Assembly: GCA_009667805.1 (NCBI GenBank) | Contig: CM019069.1 | Coordinates: 57,591,422 to 57,655,421, forward strand | DNA: 64,000 bases | DNA from: Leptobrachium leishanense | Lineage: Eukaryota; Chordata; Amphibia; Anura; Megophryidae | Direction: 5' to 3' | Shown: positions 10,812-23,258 of the stretch, in pieces | Numbering within the stretch: the stretch's first letter is position 1 | Layout: each line of letters begins with the position of its first letter | Translations under genes and position numbers: made by a program | The notes under the pieces: generated by a model | Databases searched by the model: none | Seen by the model: only the letters and a program-made list of their open reading frames with translations | What the model was told of the DNA's origin: nothing

Positions 10812-11330
10812 ACCCGGGACAGGGATTTAAACATTGATATATTTTTGAGCTCCTTACCATAACATAGACAGGTTGCCTTTCTATAACAACATATATAGAT
10901 AAAAAAAAAAATCAAAAAGGTTGGAGACGTTATATTGCAATGTCATTAACACACATCCATGTGGTCTGCCATAAAAGAACGTGTTAACAAGAAACATTCT
11001 CATGTTTAATGTCCTCAGGCAATTTATTTGACTGATAGGAGACGTTAACTCACAGACCTATAGACCTAAAATGATTTGGAGGTCCCCGTTATACTTACAG
11101 CCATCTCTTACCAGCGCCATCTCTTACCAGCGCCATCTCTTATCACTTTTCAATATATTACTAATAGACAAGGAATTTAAACAAAATACCACTCTTAATG
11201 TTTCTTAATCATCAAAGCATTTTTGGTGCTTTCCTTCTCGGATTGTTTTATCACTCCATCAGCGATATGATTCTCAATCATTATTAAGACGGGGTATTGA
11301 ATTCCACATTTGTAGCGTGTTAGAAAAAAC
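10779..11330. other. Non-coding, no gene seen
   Basis: AT-rich DNA with a short (ac)n run at 10800-10813 and a duplicated ccagcgccatctctta block near 11101-11141. No gene recognised. Confidence 0.4.
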
Positions 11331-11885
11331 TAGGGATGTGCGTTTCGGGTTTCGGAATTTCGGAATTTTCACGAAATTTCCCGATTCGTGTTTTCGGATG
11401 CGGCCGAATTTCCGAAAATTTTTAGATCCGAAAATGTCAGATCCGAAACGTTTTCCGAGCTGAAACGAAATATTTTCGGATTTTTCGAATGGACTTGAAA
11501 TGTGTCAGCGAGGAGAACAGACGTTCCGAAAAAACGAAAATTTTCCGAAAAACGAAAATTTTCTGAAAAACTAAAATTTTCCGAAAAACGAAAAGCCGAT
11601 ACAAAAACTGAGCCAAGTTACACGAAAAATACGAAAAATGGTCGATATTCCGAAAAATGTACAATTCCGAAAAACCAAAATTTCCGAAATCACGAAAAGT
11701 CGATACAAAAACCAAGCACAGTGACACGAAAATACGAAAAATGGTCGATATTCCGAAAAAAAAATGTACCCGAAAAACGAGCCGAACCGAATCGAATCGA
11801 AACCGAAATCGGTCGAAACGAGCCGAATCGAAAAGTTTAAAAATCCGAAAAATCGAACCGAAAAAAAATTCGGTGCACAAGCCTA
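11331..11885 (+). mobile_element. hAT MITE, 'cgaaaa' family copy 1 (complete)
   Basis: Begins tagggatgtgcgtttcggg and ends cggtgcacaagccta, flanked by an exact 8-bp duplication gaaaaaac (11323-11330, 11886-11893). The interior is a degenerate array of ttccgaaaaacgaaaat units, so all six frames show long but meaningless lysine- or phenylalanine-rich ORFs. Related copies: 17701-18126, 28713-29538, 59826-60463. Confidence 0.88.
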
Positions 11886-11960
11886 GAAAAAACATGTTAG
11901 CTGGAGTATTGATGTTCCATGTCATCTGGATAGCCCCAAAAAAACCTTTTTAATTATTTA

Positions 11961-12854
11961 CAGGGTTATTCAAAGAGAATCGTAAAGTCACCGCATGTTC
12001 AGTGACTTTTCGTTCTCTTCAATTCGGGCCGATTCGGCAATCCCATTTCGGCCACCCTGCGTGTGTATTCAGCAAGCACCACAGGGCCGTCGAAGCGCAG
12101 GGAAAAGCTGCTGCGAAACCAATGAAAAGTCACTGCAAAAACCCGGCAAATGCATGCCGAAGCCCGCAAAAACATCTGGATTAACCCCCCGAAGACGCCA
12201 GAAAAACCCGAGCAGGAGCCAATCACACGCAGCGAAGCCGCCGGAAAACGCCGACACCGCAGACGAAGGCAGTGAATAAATTAGCAAAACAGTTTGCTTG
12301 AATGTTTGAAAAGTGAAACGCTGTTTGCAAAGAAACTACTGAGCGAAAATGTCTAAAATTTACATATGAGGTCCAGGGAATGATAATAAAAAGGGCTGTT
12401 ACAGAAAAAAGTAAACTTAAAAAAAAATCCTTTTTTTAAAAAAAAAAGGCTTAAAATATCACAAAAAATCTATAAATAATAGATTTATTCTACAGACTCT
12501 TTACTGCAGAATTTTATAATGAACGGTTTATTAGATATTGAATTAAAACAGGAATATTTTTAACATTGAAGCCTATGGGATTCTCCTGAATTAACTTGCC
12601 GCAGGAAACCACCGAATGGCAGGGCATTTCGGGAACCTTTCACTGCTGGTTTGTGTTCTCTGAATAGCCGAAGCAGTGCTTTTTTATGGGGATTTCACTG
12701 CTCTTTAACAGGCACCGAATGTGCAGGCAATTCGTCAGGATTTGGCGAATTGCCTGCTCTCTGGATAGCTGAATGGCCAAGAAAGGTAACCAAACGCTGA
12801 TTTTCAGCGTACGTTCCCTTTCTCCAGCAATTCGGATCTCTTTGAATAACCCTG
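11961..12854. mobile_element. Harbinger-type element with cagggttattcaaagaga ends
   Basis: The left end cagggttattcaaagaga is matched by the inverted right end tctctttgaataaccctg. The flanking trinucleotide is TTA on both sides, as in PIF/Harbinger insertions. No transposase is seen. Bases 12475-12590 match interiors of the hAT elements at 33.3 and 50.6 kb (see findings). The same left end reappears at 63856, running off the window. Confidence 0.7.
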
Positions 12855-13960
12855 TTAGACATTCTATAACTGTTAATTTATAGGCTGCCATAATTTCTTG
12901 CTCAGTATCGACAGTGGTATGTAAAACCAAGTACAGGTTGTGCACCCCTTATCTGGAATTCTAAAATCCGAAAGACTTCGAAAGCCAGAATTTTCAGAGC
13001 CTTCTGGATTTTAGTAATTCTGTTTTAGGGGCGCTCCAGATGGGTGCTGCCGCTTGGGAACCCGGCTCCTGAACGCAGTAGATGGCAGCACATGCTGAGA
13101 GCCTCTGAGCAGCCACAACGTGTGATATGCTGCACGGAGTCACGCTGATTTCGAGCAGCATGTCGGCAGAGTATCCCCGCACAGTGCTCCCATCGTGTGT
13201 ACATGGTAGGAGCTGCAGCAGAAAGGGGAGCAGGGCTCTCCTGCCGGGATCTTCTGCCTATCAAACATCGGATTCTCTGAATGCTATTCTAGGGGCGACA
13301 AACATTCCTGATAAGGTCCGCTCTACCTGTAATCACTTTTACTTGTTCTAATAAGTCATAAGAATTCCAGAACATGCAATAACCAAGCAGTTATTGGTCA
13401 AACAAAGATTCAAAGTGATAAAAAAAAAGGATGGTTAGAAAGCTCAACCCATGAGTTTCCAATCTTCCAGAATGACGATGGATAGTCCGGACAACATCTG
13501 TTCTGCTCCAACACAAAGTCCAGTGCCACCAAGTCCAGACAGAGGCAATGTGGTCCAGTTTCATGTTCGGGGGAGAAAGAATGTCTTCAATTTAATGTAT
13601 ATTTGAAAATACTTTTTTTTTTAAAGAGGATTACCGTAAATAGAATTTAGATTTCAGATTTGCACATGTATCGATTTAACAACAACAGTACTTCAGCAAC
13701 ATCAACACGATCATATTTTGGATTGAGCTTCCCAATATTTGTACTTTTTTATTACGTCATGAGAGACCCCAGTTTCAATTCAGAATCGGTGCCCACCAAT
13801 ATTAGTCATAGGCCCAAATCCGGCATCGTTGTGGTGAGATACGCCCCTGCGGTCTCATTGTGCAGAACTGAACAAAAAAAACCCTCACACTAATGGGAGA
13901 GGACGTATTCTGTTTCCTAGTGAAAACACCTAAAAATAGTTTATTGCCTTTTTTAAAATA
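12855..13960. other. Non-coding; possible repeat start near 12933
   Basis: Around 12933-13010 the sequence gtgcaccccttatctggaat followed by short direct and inverted 'tccgaaag / ccagaatttt' blocks looks like one end of a DNA-transposon MITE, but I cannot find its partner. The rest is unassigned. Confidence 0.35.
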
Positions 13961-13964
13961 TTAG

Positions 13965-14063
13965 TTCTTCAGCCACATATATGAACCCAGGACATACTTG
14001 AAAAGGAGAGAAATCTCAATGTATCCTTCCTGGTAAAATACTTTATAAATAAATAAATATATC
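13965..14063 (+). repeat. LINE 3'-end fragment
   Basis: Blocks aacccaggacatacttgaaa, gagaaatctcaatgtatcct and an aaataaataaat tail, in the same order as the LINE ending at 27836. Plus strand, 3' end only. Confidence 0.65.
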
Positions 14064-14338
14064 CTTTAAAAAATAATTCTTCAAACAGGTACATTGCTAA
14101 TACAGAGTTTTACTGACATTTTCTTTCCTTCCGTGCTTCTTGGCCAAGAGTCATGGAGTGAAGGGGCCACTACCACTAACACTGAAATATTACTGTGTTT
14201 ATATTATGTTGCTGATATCTTACATGTGCTTGGTTTTTCTATTGCTTGTCTAGTTAAGAAAATATTTTACTTTATAGGTGTCACTGGTCGCTTCCATCTT
14301 GTGATCTTTTGTGTTGTAAACAGCCCCCCCCCCACAGT

Positions 14339-15046
14339 GGGCCCTATTACACTCTTTGCGCAAAAAAGCTCGCGCAGAGCAAGTTTTTTGCATGCAGCGT
14401 TAACGCGCATAAATTAACGCTGGTATTACAATCCGAGTGCATTTTGTTATCCGTTCGAAAATATCGCGCCTAAAAAATACACACGCGCATTAACGTTGCG
14501 CTGAAATCGGTGGCAGACTTTTTTCACGCGATTCAGCCAATCAGAATTAAGAACCACAATTGTCTCCCGTTCAGTTTTTGCACCTGTCAAAATCAATCCG
14601 AGTATATATGCTGCAGCAATAAAAAAAAAAAACACGCACAACCTCTCAATTTTATTGTTTGTGTAGAATGTGTAACTATACTTTGCTGTATTTTTTTTCG
14701 GGCTGGTGTATTTGGTTTCGGCCAGGACGTTCAGATTTGCCGTTACCACCAGATTTTAAAAGACGTTAAGATTATGCGCGCAAACGTTCGTTAAAATTTG
14801 CGCATCGATTGTAATACCATCCGCGTACCAGCGCACGAACACATTTGCGCTCACAATGTTAAGTATGGGATGCACGCACAAACTTTCACTCGCACAGAGT
14901 TTGCGCAGGGTCACTCGCGTTAGATGTTAATGCGCATCTTTTGCGCGAACGTCGTAATACGACATTCAGCGCAAAGGGTTTTTCCTCTAGCGTTAATGCG
15001 TTTTTGCACACACGCAAAATTGTGCGCGAAGAGTGTAATAGTGCCC
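14339..15046. mobile_element. MITE with gggccctattacactctt ends
   Basis: Left end gggccctattacactctt and right end gagtgtaatagtgccc are inverted repeats, flanked by AGT (14336-14338, 15047-15049), a 3-bp duplication. Subterminal arms are rich in gcgca/tgcgc and pair along much of their length. No ORF of note. A 3-bp duplication suggests a PIF/Harbinger-like mobiliser, although the target is not the usual TWA. Confidence 0.7.
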
Positions 15047-15264
15047 AGTATCTTTACATCACCTGCTCGTCAGCCTGTGGCAGGGGCCATATAATAGAGT
15101 CTATTGATCCATCACTGACTCAAATCATTATATTATGTGGGATGTATTTAAAGGACATCACCACTGGGTAGTCTTTAAGCTCCCCATTCAGCTGCCAGCT
15201 CTCATCTCAGCCTGGAGAAAAACACCCTCCTTCCATCTTCTATAAACAGTTCAGAAGGACCCTT

Positions 15265-15385
15265 ACATCTGTGGCACGGAGACAACCTTTCCAGGCTATG
15301 ACAAGGGCCATGGCCCCTATAGTCACTAGGTTCCTGAACATATTGGGCTGTCACCCCCCTGGTGGTGGCCCTGGATGATGATGTG
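15265..15385. repeat. Dispersed repeat shared with 20115-20205
   Basis: Blocks atctgtggca, acaagggccatggcccct and tgtcacccccctggtggt recur as atctgtggca, caaaggcaagggcccct and tatcacccccctgatgg near 20115-20205. The family is not identified. Confidence 0.5.
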
Positions 15386-15648
15386 GGTATTTCTACAGGT
15401 ATTTCATAAATAAATATATTATCAGAACAAGGATTAATCATAAAACATCTATTACTGGAAAGTCAGAGATCGAGTCTCCATTTAACAAGCTTCTAATTTG
15501 GGGGGAGGGGCAGTAACAAAATTACTCATTCTGAGAAAATTATACAAATGATTGAACCCATATCACTACTGTCAATATTTCTGTAAGAAAATCTATTGTT
15601 ACAATGCGCAGATATTCCTACGTTCCCAGGTCCCCTATTGGATATGTA
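15386..15648. other. Non-coding, no gene seen
   Basis: Spacer before the second Tc1. Nothing recognised. Confidence 0.35.
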
Positions 15649-17253
<1,605 letters not shown>

Positions 17254-17700
17254 TATACATATAATATATACATTTTTTAAGCAAAAATCAGCAGTACATG
17301 TAGAAAATACCACTAAAGTCTGGAACAGAAGTAGGTACATTCCATAATATTAATGCTCCTATATACCCATACAGAGCAGGATAACACAAAATTCAAACGC
17401 CTGACCTTAACCTTCAAAGTGCCCTCTAAACCTCCCCTACCCCGACTCTCTGATATTGAAATACTTCCCATGACACCCTCTGAGATCTGCACATCATCTT
17501 CTATGTTGTTCTGTCATCACCTCTTCTCGTGCCAGATTTCCTTAGAGCTGGTCCTATTCTGTGGAAATCCTTTTCTCCGGCTATACCAGGAGTGCTCAAG
17601 CTTGACCCTCCAGATGTTTTGGAACTACTACTCCCATGATACTCTGCCACTTACTAGAGTCACAGACCCTTATGGGAAATGAAGGGCTAAGGTTGATCAC
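17254..17700. other. Non-coding with short anuran-style repeat
   Basis: The block ccagatgttttggaactact (17610-17629) recurs at 26721 and 44008, a dispersed repeat motif. No coding signal. Confidence 0.4.
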
Positions 17701-18126
17701 TAGGGATGTGCGTTTCGGGTTTCGGAATTTTCACGAAATTTCCCAATTCATGTTTTCGGATGCGGCCGAATTTCCGAAAAATTTTAGATCCGAAAAGTTC
17801 AGATCCGAAATGTTTTCCGAGCCGAAACGAAATATTTTCGGATTTTTCGAATGGGCTTGAAATGTGGCAAACGAGGAGAACAGATGTTCCGAAAAACGAA
17901 AATTTTCCGAAAAACGAAAATTTTGTAAAAACGAAAATTTTCTGAAAAACGAAAATTTTTCGAAAAAACGAAAAGTCGATACAAAAACCGAGCACAGTGA
18001 CACGAAAATACGAAAAGTGGTCGAAATTCCGAAAAAAAAATGTACCCGAAAAACAGGTCGAACCGAATCGAATCGAAACCGAAATCGGTCGAAACGAGCC
18101 GAATCGAAAAGTTTAAAAATCCGAAC
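17701..18126 (+). mobile_element. hAT MITE, 'cgaaaa' family copy 2 (right end lost)
   Basis: Begins tagggatgtgcgtttcggg and follows copy 1 (11331) closely to the 'gaatcgaaaagtttaaaaatccg' region. It then stops at about 18126 without the gtgcacaagccta terminus. The neighbouring LINE-like sequence begins at that point. Confidence 0.8.
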
Positions 18127-18400
18127 ATAGGCTGCTTTAAACACCTCCTATAAAACCTACTTATTCAAAAAAGCCGACAATCTAACGTCTTAACTCAGAA
18201 CCTCTTCGCCGGTGATGAGATTCTAAGTTATGATGTTAGATTGTCGGCTTTATTACTTCAACCTGCACCATGTGCAAAGCACCCCCAGCCAGTACCCTCT
18301 TCTCTTGTCTTTATGTCCCATGTAGATTGTAAATTCCCTCTGGGATTTGGCTCTCTGATCCCAATGTATCATGTTCAATAGGTTGTGTGAATGTATCGTA
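18127..18400 (+). repeat. L2/CR1-like LINE 3' UTR fragment with hairpin
   Basis: Contains a tagattgtaaattccctctg block typical of LINE 3' UTRs. It also has an inverted pair, gccgacaatctaac (18172-18185) and gttagattgtcggc (18236-18249), forming a hairpin. No reverse transcriptase motifs are left. Confidence 0.45.
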
Positions 18401-18490
18401 CTCCCAGGGTTGCCATCAGAAACCTTGTAGCCCTTTATTAAACCATTGGTTGAGGCCCCTATCGCTCACCTACGCATTCCAGTAAATCTA

Positions 18491-19744
18491 TTAACCACTT
18501 CAATGCTAAGGACGCGCTCAGCGCGTCCTCAGCATTACCGCTGATGTGCTGAGGACGCGCTGAGCGCGTCCTCACATTGGGGTCAGCGTTCGCCGGGTTC
18601 CGGCCGATCGCTGGCCCCTCCGGTGCGGGCTGACATCCTGGATGTCAGCCCGGCATCCGGACCAGCAGCCGCCATTATTAGGTGTCATCGCGGGGGCGCG
18701 ATGACACCTAATTCAGGCGCCCCCCCCGCATGTGCGGAGGAGGCGCCTGAAAGGGAGGGGGGGGGAGGTCCTTCGGACCTCTCTCCCTCCCGATCGGCGG
18801 CGCACAGGGGGTTAACCCAGGCATCATTTGGAAGGGCACAGCCTGCCCTTCCAAATGATGCCTGGCATTAACCCCTGGGGAGCTGGATCGCAAATCGGCG
18901 CTGAAAAGCGCCGATTCGCGATCCTTCCCGGGAGCTGGCCGACATCTTGGATGTCGGCCAAGCCTCCGGGAACTCCCCCAGAGGACTGGCGTCATCGTGC
19001 GTAGCACGATGACGCCAGTCCTACAGTTAACCCCTAACTGCCACCAACTGTGGAGATAGGGAGTTCATTGGAACTCCCTATCTCCCGATCCGTGGCAGCT
19101 AGGGGTTAAATTTTGATATCGTTGGATCGGCCAGAGCATGGCCGTTCCAACGATACCAAACATGAAAGTTAAAAATGTTGTAAAAATAAAAAAAAAAATA
19201 AAAAAAAAAAAAAAAAAGAAATTAAAAAAAATAAATAAAAAAAAAAAAAAATAAACACTTTTTTTTCTTTTTTTTGGGTTTGTTAATGCAGCAATATTGT
19301 TCCCATTTCAATTATAATGTGAACAATGATGCTGCACTAACGATTTTTGTATGCGGTGCGTTTGTTAAAAATAGTGTCATTTTCCCCAAAAAAAAATGTA
19401 ACGAGACCCCATCTCTAATTTTTTTAACAAGCGCACCCCATACAAAATATAACCGCAATTGCTCGCATGTTAAAATGTGGAAAAAAACACTTTACACGTT
19501 GTAAATTATTGAAAATACATATTTTATTGCATTTTTTGTTATAAATATACAGACATGACATAACGTATACATATAATAATGACATATTATGAATCTACCG
19601 AGTCTGACGGAAAGAACGATATATAATATGTCGGTGTCATATACTAAAATAAGCCTTCAAAACACGTTTAAACATGATGCGCAAAACAGGTAAAAAATGA
19701 CCTCAGCACAGGGGCGGGAAAAGCCTCAGCAGCGAAAGGGTTAA
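18491..19744 (+). mobile_element. piggyBac-like MITE, family 1 copy 2
   Basis: TTAA at 18491-18494 and 19741-19744, with ends ttaaccacttcaatgc and cagcgaaagggttaa. The opening palindrome (ggacgcgctcagcgcgtcc) occurs twice. It has the same block order as copies 1 and 3 and is much closer to copy 3. A poly-A zone of about 75 bp spans 19180-19260. No transposase. Confidence 0.85.
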
Positions 19745-19758
19745 AAATAAAACATTTT

Positions 19759-19888
19759 GGGCAGTATTACAATGTTGGTGCTAACTTAACCAGAGCTGTT
19801 GTGAACTTCCCAGAGCAATTATAACCTATGGAGGTTTTCAGTTTACAACAGCTCTGGTTAAGTTAGCCCCAACATTGTAATACTGCCC
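19759..19888. mobile_element. Hairpin MITE (gggcagtattacaatgttgg ends)
   Basis: A 130-bp element whose arms gggcagtattacaatgttgg ... aacttaaccagagctgttgt are inverted around a short loop, ending ccaacattgtaatactgccc. An interrupted relative spans 50390-53235. The target duplication is unclear here. Confidence 0.7.
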
Positions 19889-20114
19889 TATGCCTCCTCT
19901 CCTGCTTATCTTATTTTACAGGGAGTGGAACAAATCCTTGGTGGTGCGGCAAAGGGATAAACAGAATCCTCTGGATTTCTGCCTGTGCAGACCATACTAA
20001 TTGATCCCAAAATGTTGAGCCAGTGAGTCAAAGTTATCTGACTGGCCATGGATGCTACAGCCCAATGGGATATTTCTTGGTACTCCTGTGGACCCATCCT
20101 GGATGACTTTATAT

Positions 20115-20275
20115 CTGTGGCACTTAGATAATCTGCACGGGTTTTGACAAAGGCAAGGGCCCCTGAACAAATCATGGACTATCACCCCCCTGATGGCAGC
20201 CCTGCATACCCCTGTCCACTTGCCTTACATAACATTGCGGAATCTGCTGGTGCTATATAACTAAAGTACAACAAT
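20115..20275. repeat. Dispersed repeat and L2-like tail
   Basis: 20115-20205 matches the repeat at 15265-15385. 20222-20275 (attgcggaatctgctggtgc then tatataac) resembles the L2-like tail at 1630. Confidence 0.5.
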
Positions 20276-21382
20276 AACACCTTTGTGGCTTTCTGTCCTT
20301 GCTGTGAGGTGCAGCGGCAGTAATGCTGTAATTAGTTGTGCAGATCTAGGTATTAAGTTATTTCTGATGTGTGGGGCTCAATACATTCTGAAGATGGAAC
20401 GGAAGATTGGCGACTGGGCCCTAAATCAGCATATATAATTCATTAATATGATCTTTGTCATATAGTGAACACCCAGTGATTTGTGATCCAAGCTCCTAAT
20501 GACAAGAAGCTCACAGGTTTTCATGAAAATGAAAAATATGTATATGTTCAGTTGCCGTGGTTACGTTATCCACAATTTCCTAAAGCACAAACTAAAATAC
20601 CTTATTTTATAACCGTATGTGTGGTAGAAGACAATATTTGACGTCTACCCAGAAGCTATCTCAGCCATCTGGTATTTTGCAGAGACTGCTATGCTGGTAT
20701 GAATACTTTGCAATAATATAAAATAAATATCAAGCTTCTCAGTGCAAGATGCAAACTAACAAGTGTGCCTTATCCAATCTCAGGCGATGACATTTAGAAA
20801 GGCTGGGAAAGGATACTTGTCAGATGCTGCCGAGGTAATCTTCAGGGGTTACGCATTGCGGAGTGAAAGGAGCCTATGATATTGTGAACGTAGCGTGGGT
20901 AATGTGTTTCTCCCCCTATATCTGCAAATCTAAATCCTTTATTCCAAGAAGCCAAACAGCTGATTTCGGTCTAAGGAGATCTGATAGAATCCAGGGAACT
21001 CTTGCTTTCGACCAAAATTATAGAAGACTACTATAGAGCTTCAAGGAAACCCAAACAAGGCATTAACAGTTTCAATTCCAAATGGAATTTAAGGCACAAA
21101 AATATAGTTGGTGTATCAAGTTGAAAACATAGTTACTGAGGTGCCACATCCTTTGTCATAGAAAACTACAAAGATAAGACACATGTATTCTTTTTTTTTT
21201 GTCCAAATAGATTTTTGGACTAAATATCAGCAGTTCAGCGATTTAGGAGCACCCGAAATTCAGAGTGGACCAGAAACTGTAAAATGTTATTGAATTGTTC
21301 CAATTCAAGCATAGGTTGCAACCAGCAATGGTCCACCAGTCGGTGTGGATACACTTCCAAATCCAGATACTCAAAGTGGATA
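20276..21382. other. Single-copy-looking non-coding DNA
   Basis: About 1.1 kb without recognised repeats or long frames. Nothing further can be supported from sequence alone. Confidence 0.4.
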
Positions 21383-21720
21383 ATAGAAACATAGAAAAAT
21401 GTCGGCAGATAAGAACCTTTCGGCTCATCTAGTCTGCCCAATTACATGGATACTTTACCTGGATTTATCTTTTGTTTAGGATAGCCTTATGCCTATCCCA
21501 TGCTTGCTTAAATTCAATTACTGTTTTGGCCTCTACCACTTCAACTGGAAGACTGTTCCATGTATCCACCACCCTCTCAGTAAAATAATGCTTCCTGATG
21601 TTACTTTTAAACCTTTGCCCCTCTAATCTAAGACTATGTCCTCTTGTTTTGCTACTTTGTTTCCTTTTAAATATACTCCCTTCCTCTACCTTGTGGATTC
21701 CCTTTACGTATTTAAAATTT
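21383..21720 (-). pseudogene. CR1-type LINE 3' end, RT C-terminal tail
   Basis: Reverse complement of the same segment as 1-414. Read on the minus strand it gives an open stretch with 'RVVDTWNSLPVEVVEAKTVI' and ends '...HKAILNKR' stop, then a short 3' UTR and a ttctatgtttctat tail that matches the CR1 octamer-type end. Similarity to 1-414 is very high by eye, so this is a relatively young subfamily. 5'-truncated. Confidence 0.75.
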
Positions 21721-21724
21721 CAGA

Positions 21725-21884
21725 CTCCTTAATGTGGTTGAATTATAAAGAATTTTAATCCATAGTGAGCAGCAAAAGACAACGTTTCAACACAATGGAC
21801 TTGACAAAGACCATTGTGTCGAAACGTTGTGTTTTGCTGCTCACTATGGACTAAAATCCTTTAGAATTCAACCACATTAAGGAG
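21725..21884. repeat. Long palindrome, 74-bp arms, 12-bp spacer
   Basis: Arm 21725-21798 (ctccttaatgtggttgaatt...) is inverted at 21811-21884. Both arms contain the cgaaacgttg / caacgtttc block that recurs in Penelope-like element termini of lower vertebrates. It abuts the truncated 5' side of the CR1 copy. Confidence 0.8.
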
Positions 21885-21995
21885 GCGGTAATTGTTATCC
21901 TCATTGAATTGTTCCAAACATTTTCAGACTCAATTAAAAATAATTGTGCCAACTGATAAAAAATATGCACTTTTTGCCAATAGCCATAGCTCTTA

Positions 21996-22998
21996 GGCTA
22001 GGGTCAGACTAACGCAGTATCAACGTGCGTTTAGCAGCACTAAATCACGGCCGTGCTAGCAGCAAATGACGTCCAATTTATTTATTTATTTATTTATTTA
22101 TAAAAGGATTTTACCAGGAAGGATATATTGAGATTTCTCTCGTTTTCAAGTATGTCCTGGGTTCAAGAACATTGAAGTGTTACAGTTACAGAAATACAAA
22201 GTAATACAATGCAAGATATTAAAAAAAACAACACAAATATACAGATTAACAGAAAATAAATATGTAGGAAATAGTCATTATGTTACATGTTTACAGGTGC
22301 ATTCTGTATTGAGGTATGTTAATAGGGAGCTCTTGAGTGACTTAAGACTGGGGGAAGATTTGATGGCGTCTGGGAGGTTATTCCATAATTGCGGTGCTCT
22401 GTAGGAAAATGAGGACCGAGCCACTTTCTTTTTGTATTGTGGTATTGCAAGTAAGGAGCTGGTCCTGGATCTGAGGTTATAGGATGAGGGAACTGCTGGG
22501 GCAATCAGCCTATTCAGATAGGGTGGCAGCTTCCCAGAAAAGCTCTTTAACACCAGGCTGGAGAGGTGAAGGGTGCGTTTAGACTCCAGCGATGGCCAGT
22601 TTAGCTCTTTTAACATGTCATAATGGTGGGTCATGTAGTTACATTGTAATGCAATGCCGGGCAGCACACGAAGAACGGCCGCACAAAAGTGCGGCTGCGC
22701 AACGCAAGTGGCAAACGAACGCATTTTTTTGAGAATGTCAAACCGCTAGTACTGACGTACAGAGTGCGCTGCGTCCTCTAGTGGCATGTATGCGTGAATA
22801 GGAGATGTCAGACGCTGCTAATGTCCGGCCAACATCACGTCCAGACGCAAAAAGTGTTTTATTGATGATCCGTACAAAATCACGACGAAAATGCGCATCG
22901 TATGACCGCTATCGCGTATTCCGTGAAAAAATACGTCCATTCGTTCGAACGCACTTTTTCACGGACAACACAAAAAATCCGTTAGTCTGACCCTAGCC
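21996..22998. mobile_element. MITE with ggctagggtcagactaacg ends, split by a LINE
   Basis: Ends ggctagggtcagactaacg and cgttagtctgaccctagcc are perfect inverted repeats. The flanks read TTA on the left and TAA on the right, so the duplication is TA or a 3-bp TWA. The arms are CpG-rich. A 5'-truncated LINE (about 22078-22650, minus strand) was inserted in the left arm. Confidence 0.75.
22078..22650 (-). pseudogene. LINE RT C-terminus and 3' UTR, inserted in MITE
   Basis: The minus-strand frame within 22278-22724 reads 'ALQCNYMTHHYDMLKELNWP', 'SSFSYRAPQLWNNLPDAIKS' and 'SLKSLKSSLLTYL', the C-terminal signature of LINE ORF2. The first ~25 residues of that frame belong to the MITE, so the ORF is chimeric. 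The 3' UTR ends with tttatttatt (minus: aaataaata tail). The same family, with more of the RT, lies at 26960-27836. Domain loss makes it non-functional. Confidence 0.75.
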
Positions 22999-23235
22999 TA
23001 ACCCGAACACAAACAGTAACCGTAACACAAACAGAACGAGTAACCCTAACAGTAACCCAGCTCTAGAAGTAACTGCAACTCTAGCCCTAACCCGAATACA
23101 AACAGAACAAGTAGCCATAACAGTAACCCAGCCCAAGAAGTAACTGTAACCCTAACCCTAATACAAACATAAACGGAAACCCCAACCCAAACAAAACAAG
23201 TAACCCTTTCCCTAACAGTAGCATAACCCTAGAAG
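22999..23235. repeat. Degenerate telomere-like array
   Basis: Repeated irregular variants of taaccctaac / cagtaacccag / aacacaaacag. The spacing is imperfect, with longer composite units of about 65-70 bp (ctaacccgaatacaaacaga then acaagtagccataacag). It is an interstitial minisatellite with telomere-like composition rather than a true TTAGGG array. Confidence 0.65.
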
Positions 23236-23258
23236 TAAAGGAGATGCTCATTATTATA

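Noticed and set aside
11437..11953. ORFs of 162, 112 and 98 aa rich in Lys/Phe
   Set aside because: Same MITE tandem-unit artefact, in copy 1.
22999..23235. True interstitial telomere
   Set aside because: Units are irregular and mixed with acaaacag and agaagtaac segments. There is no run of consecutive TTAGGG/CCCTAA units.
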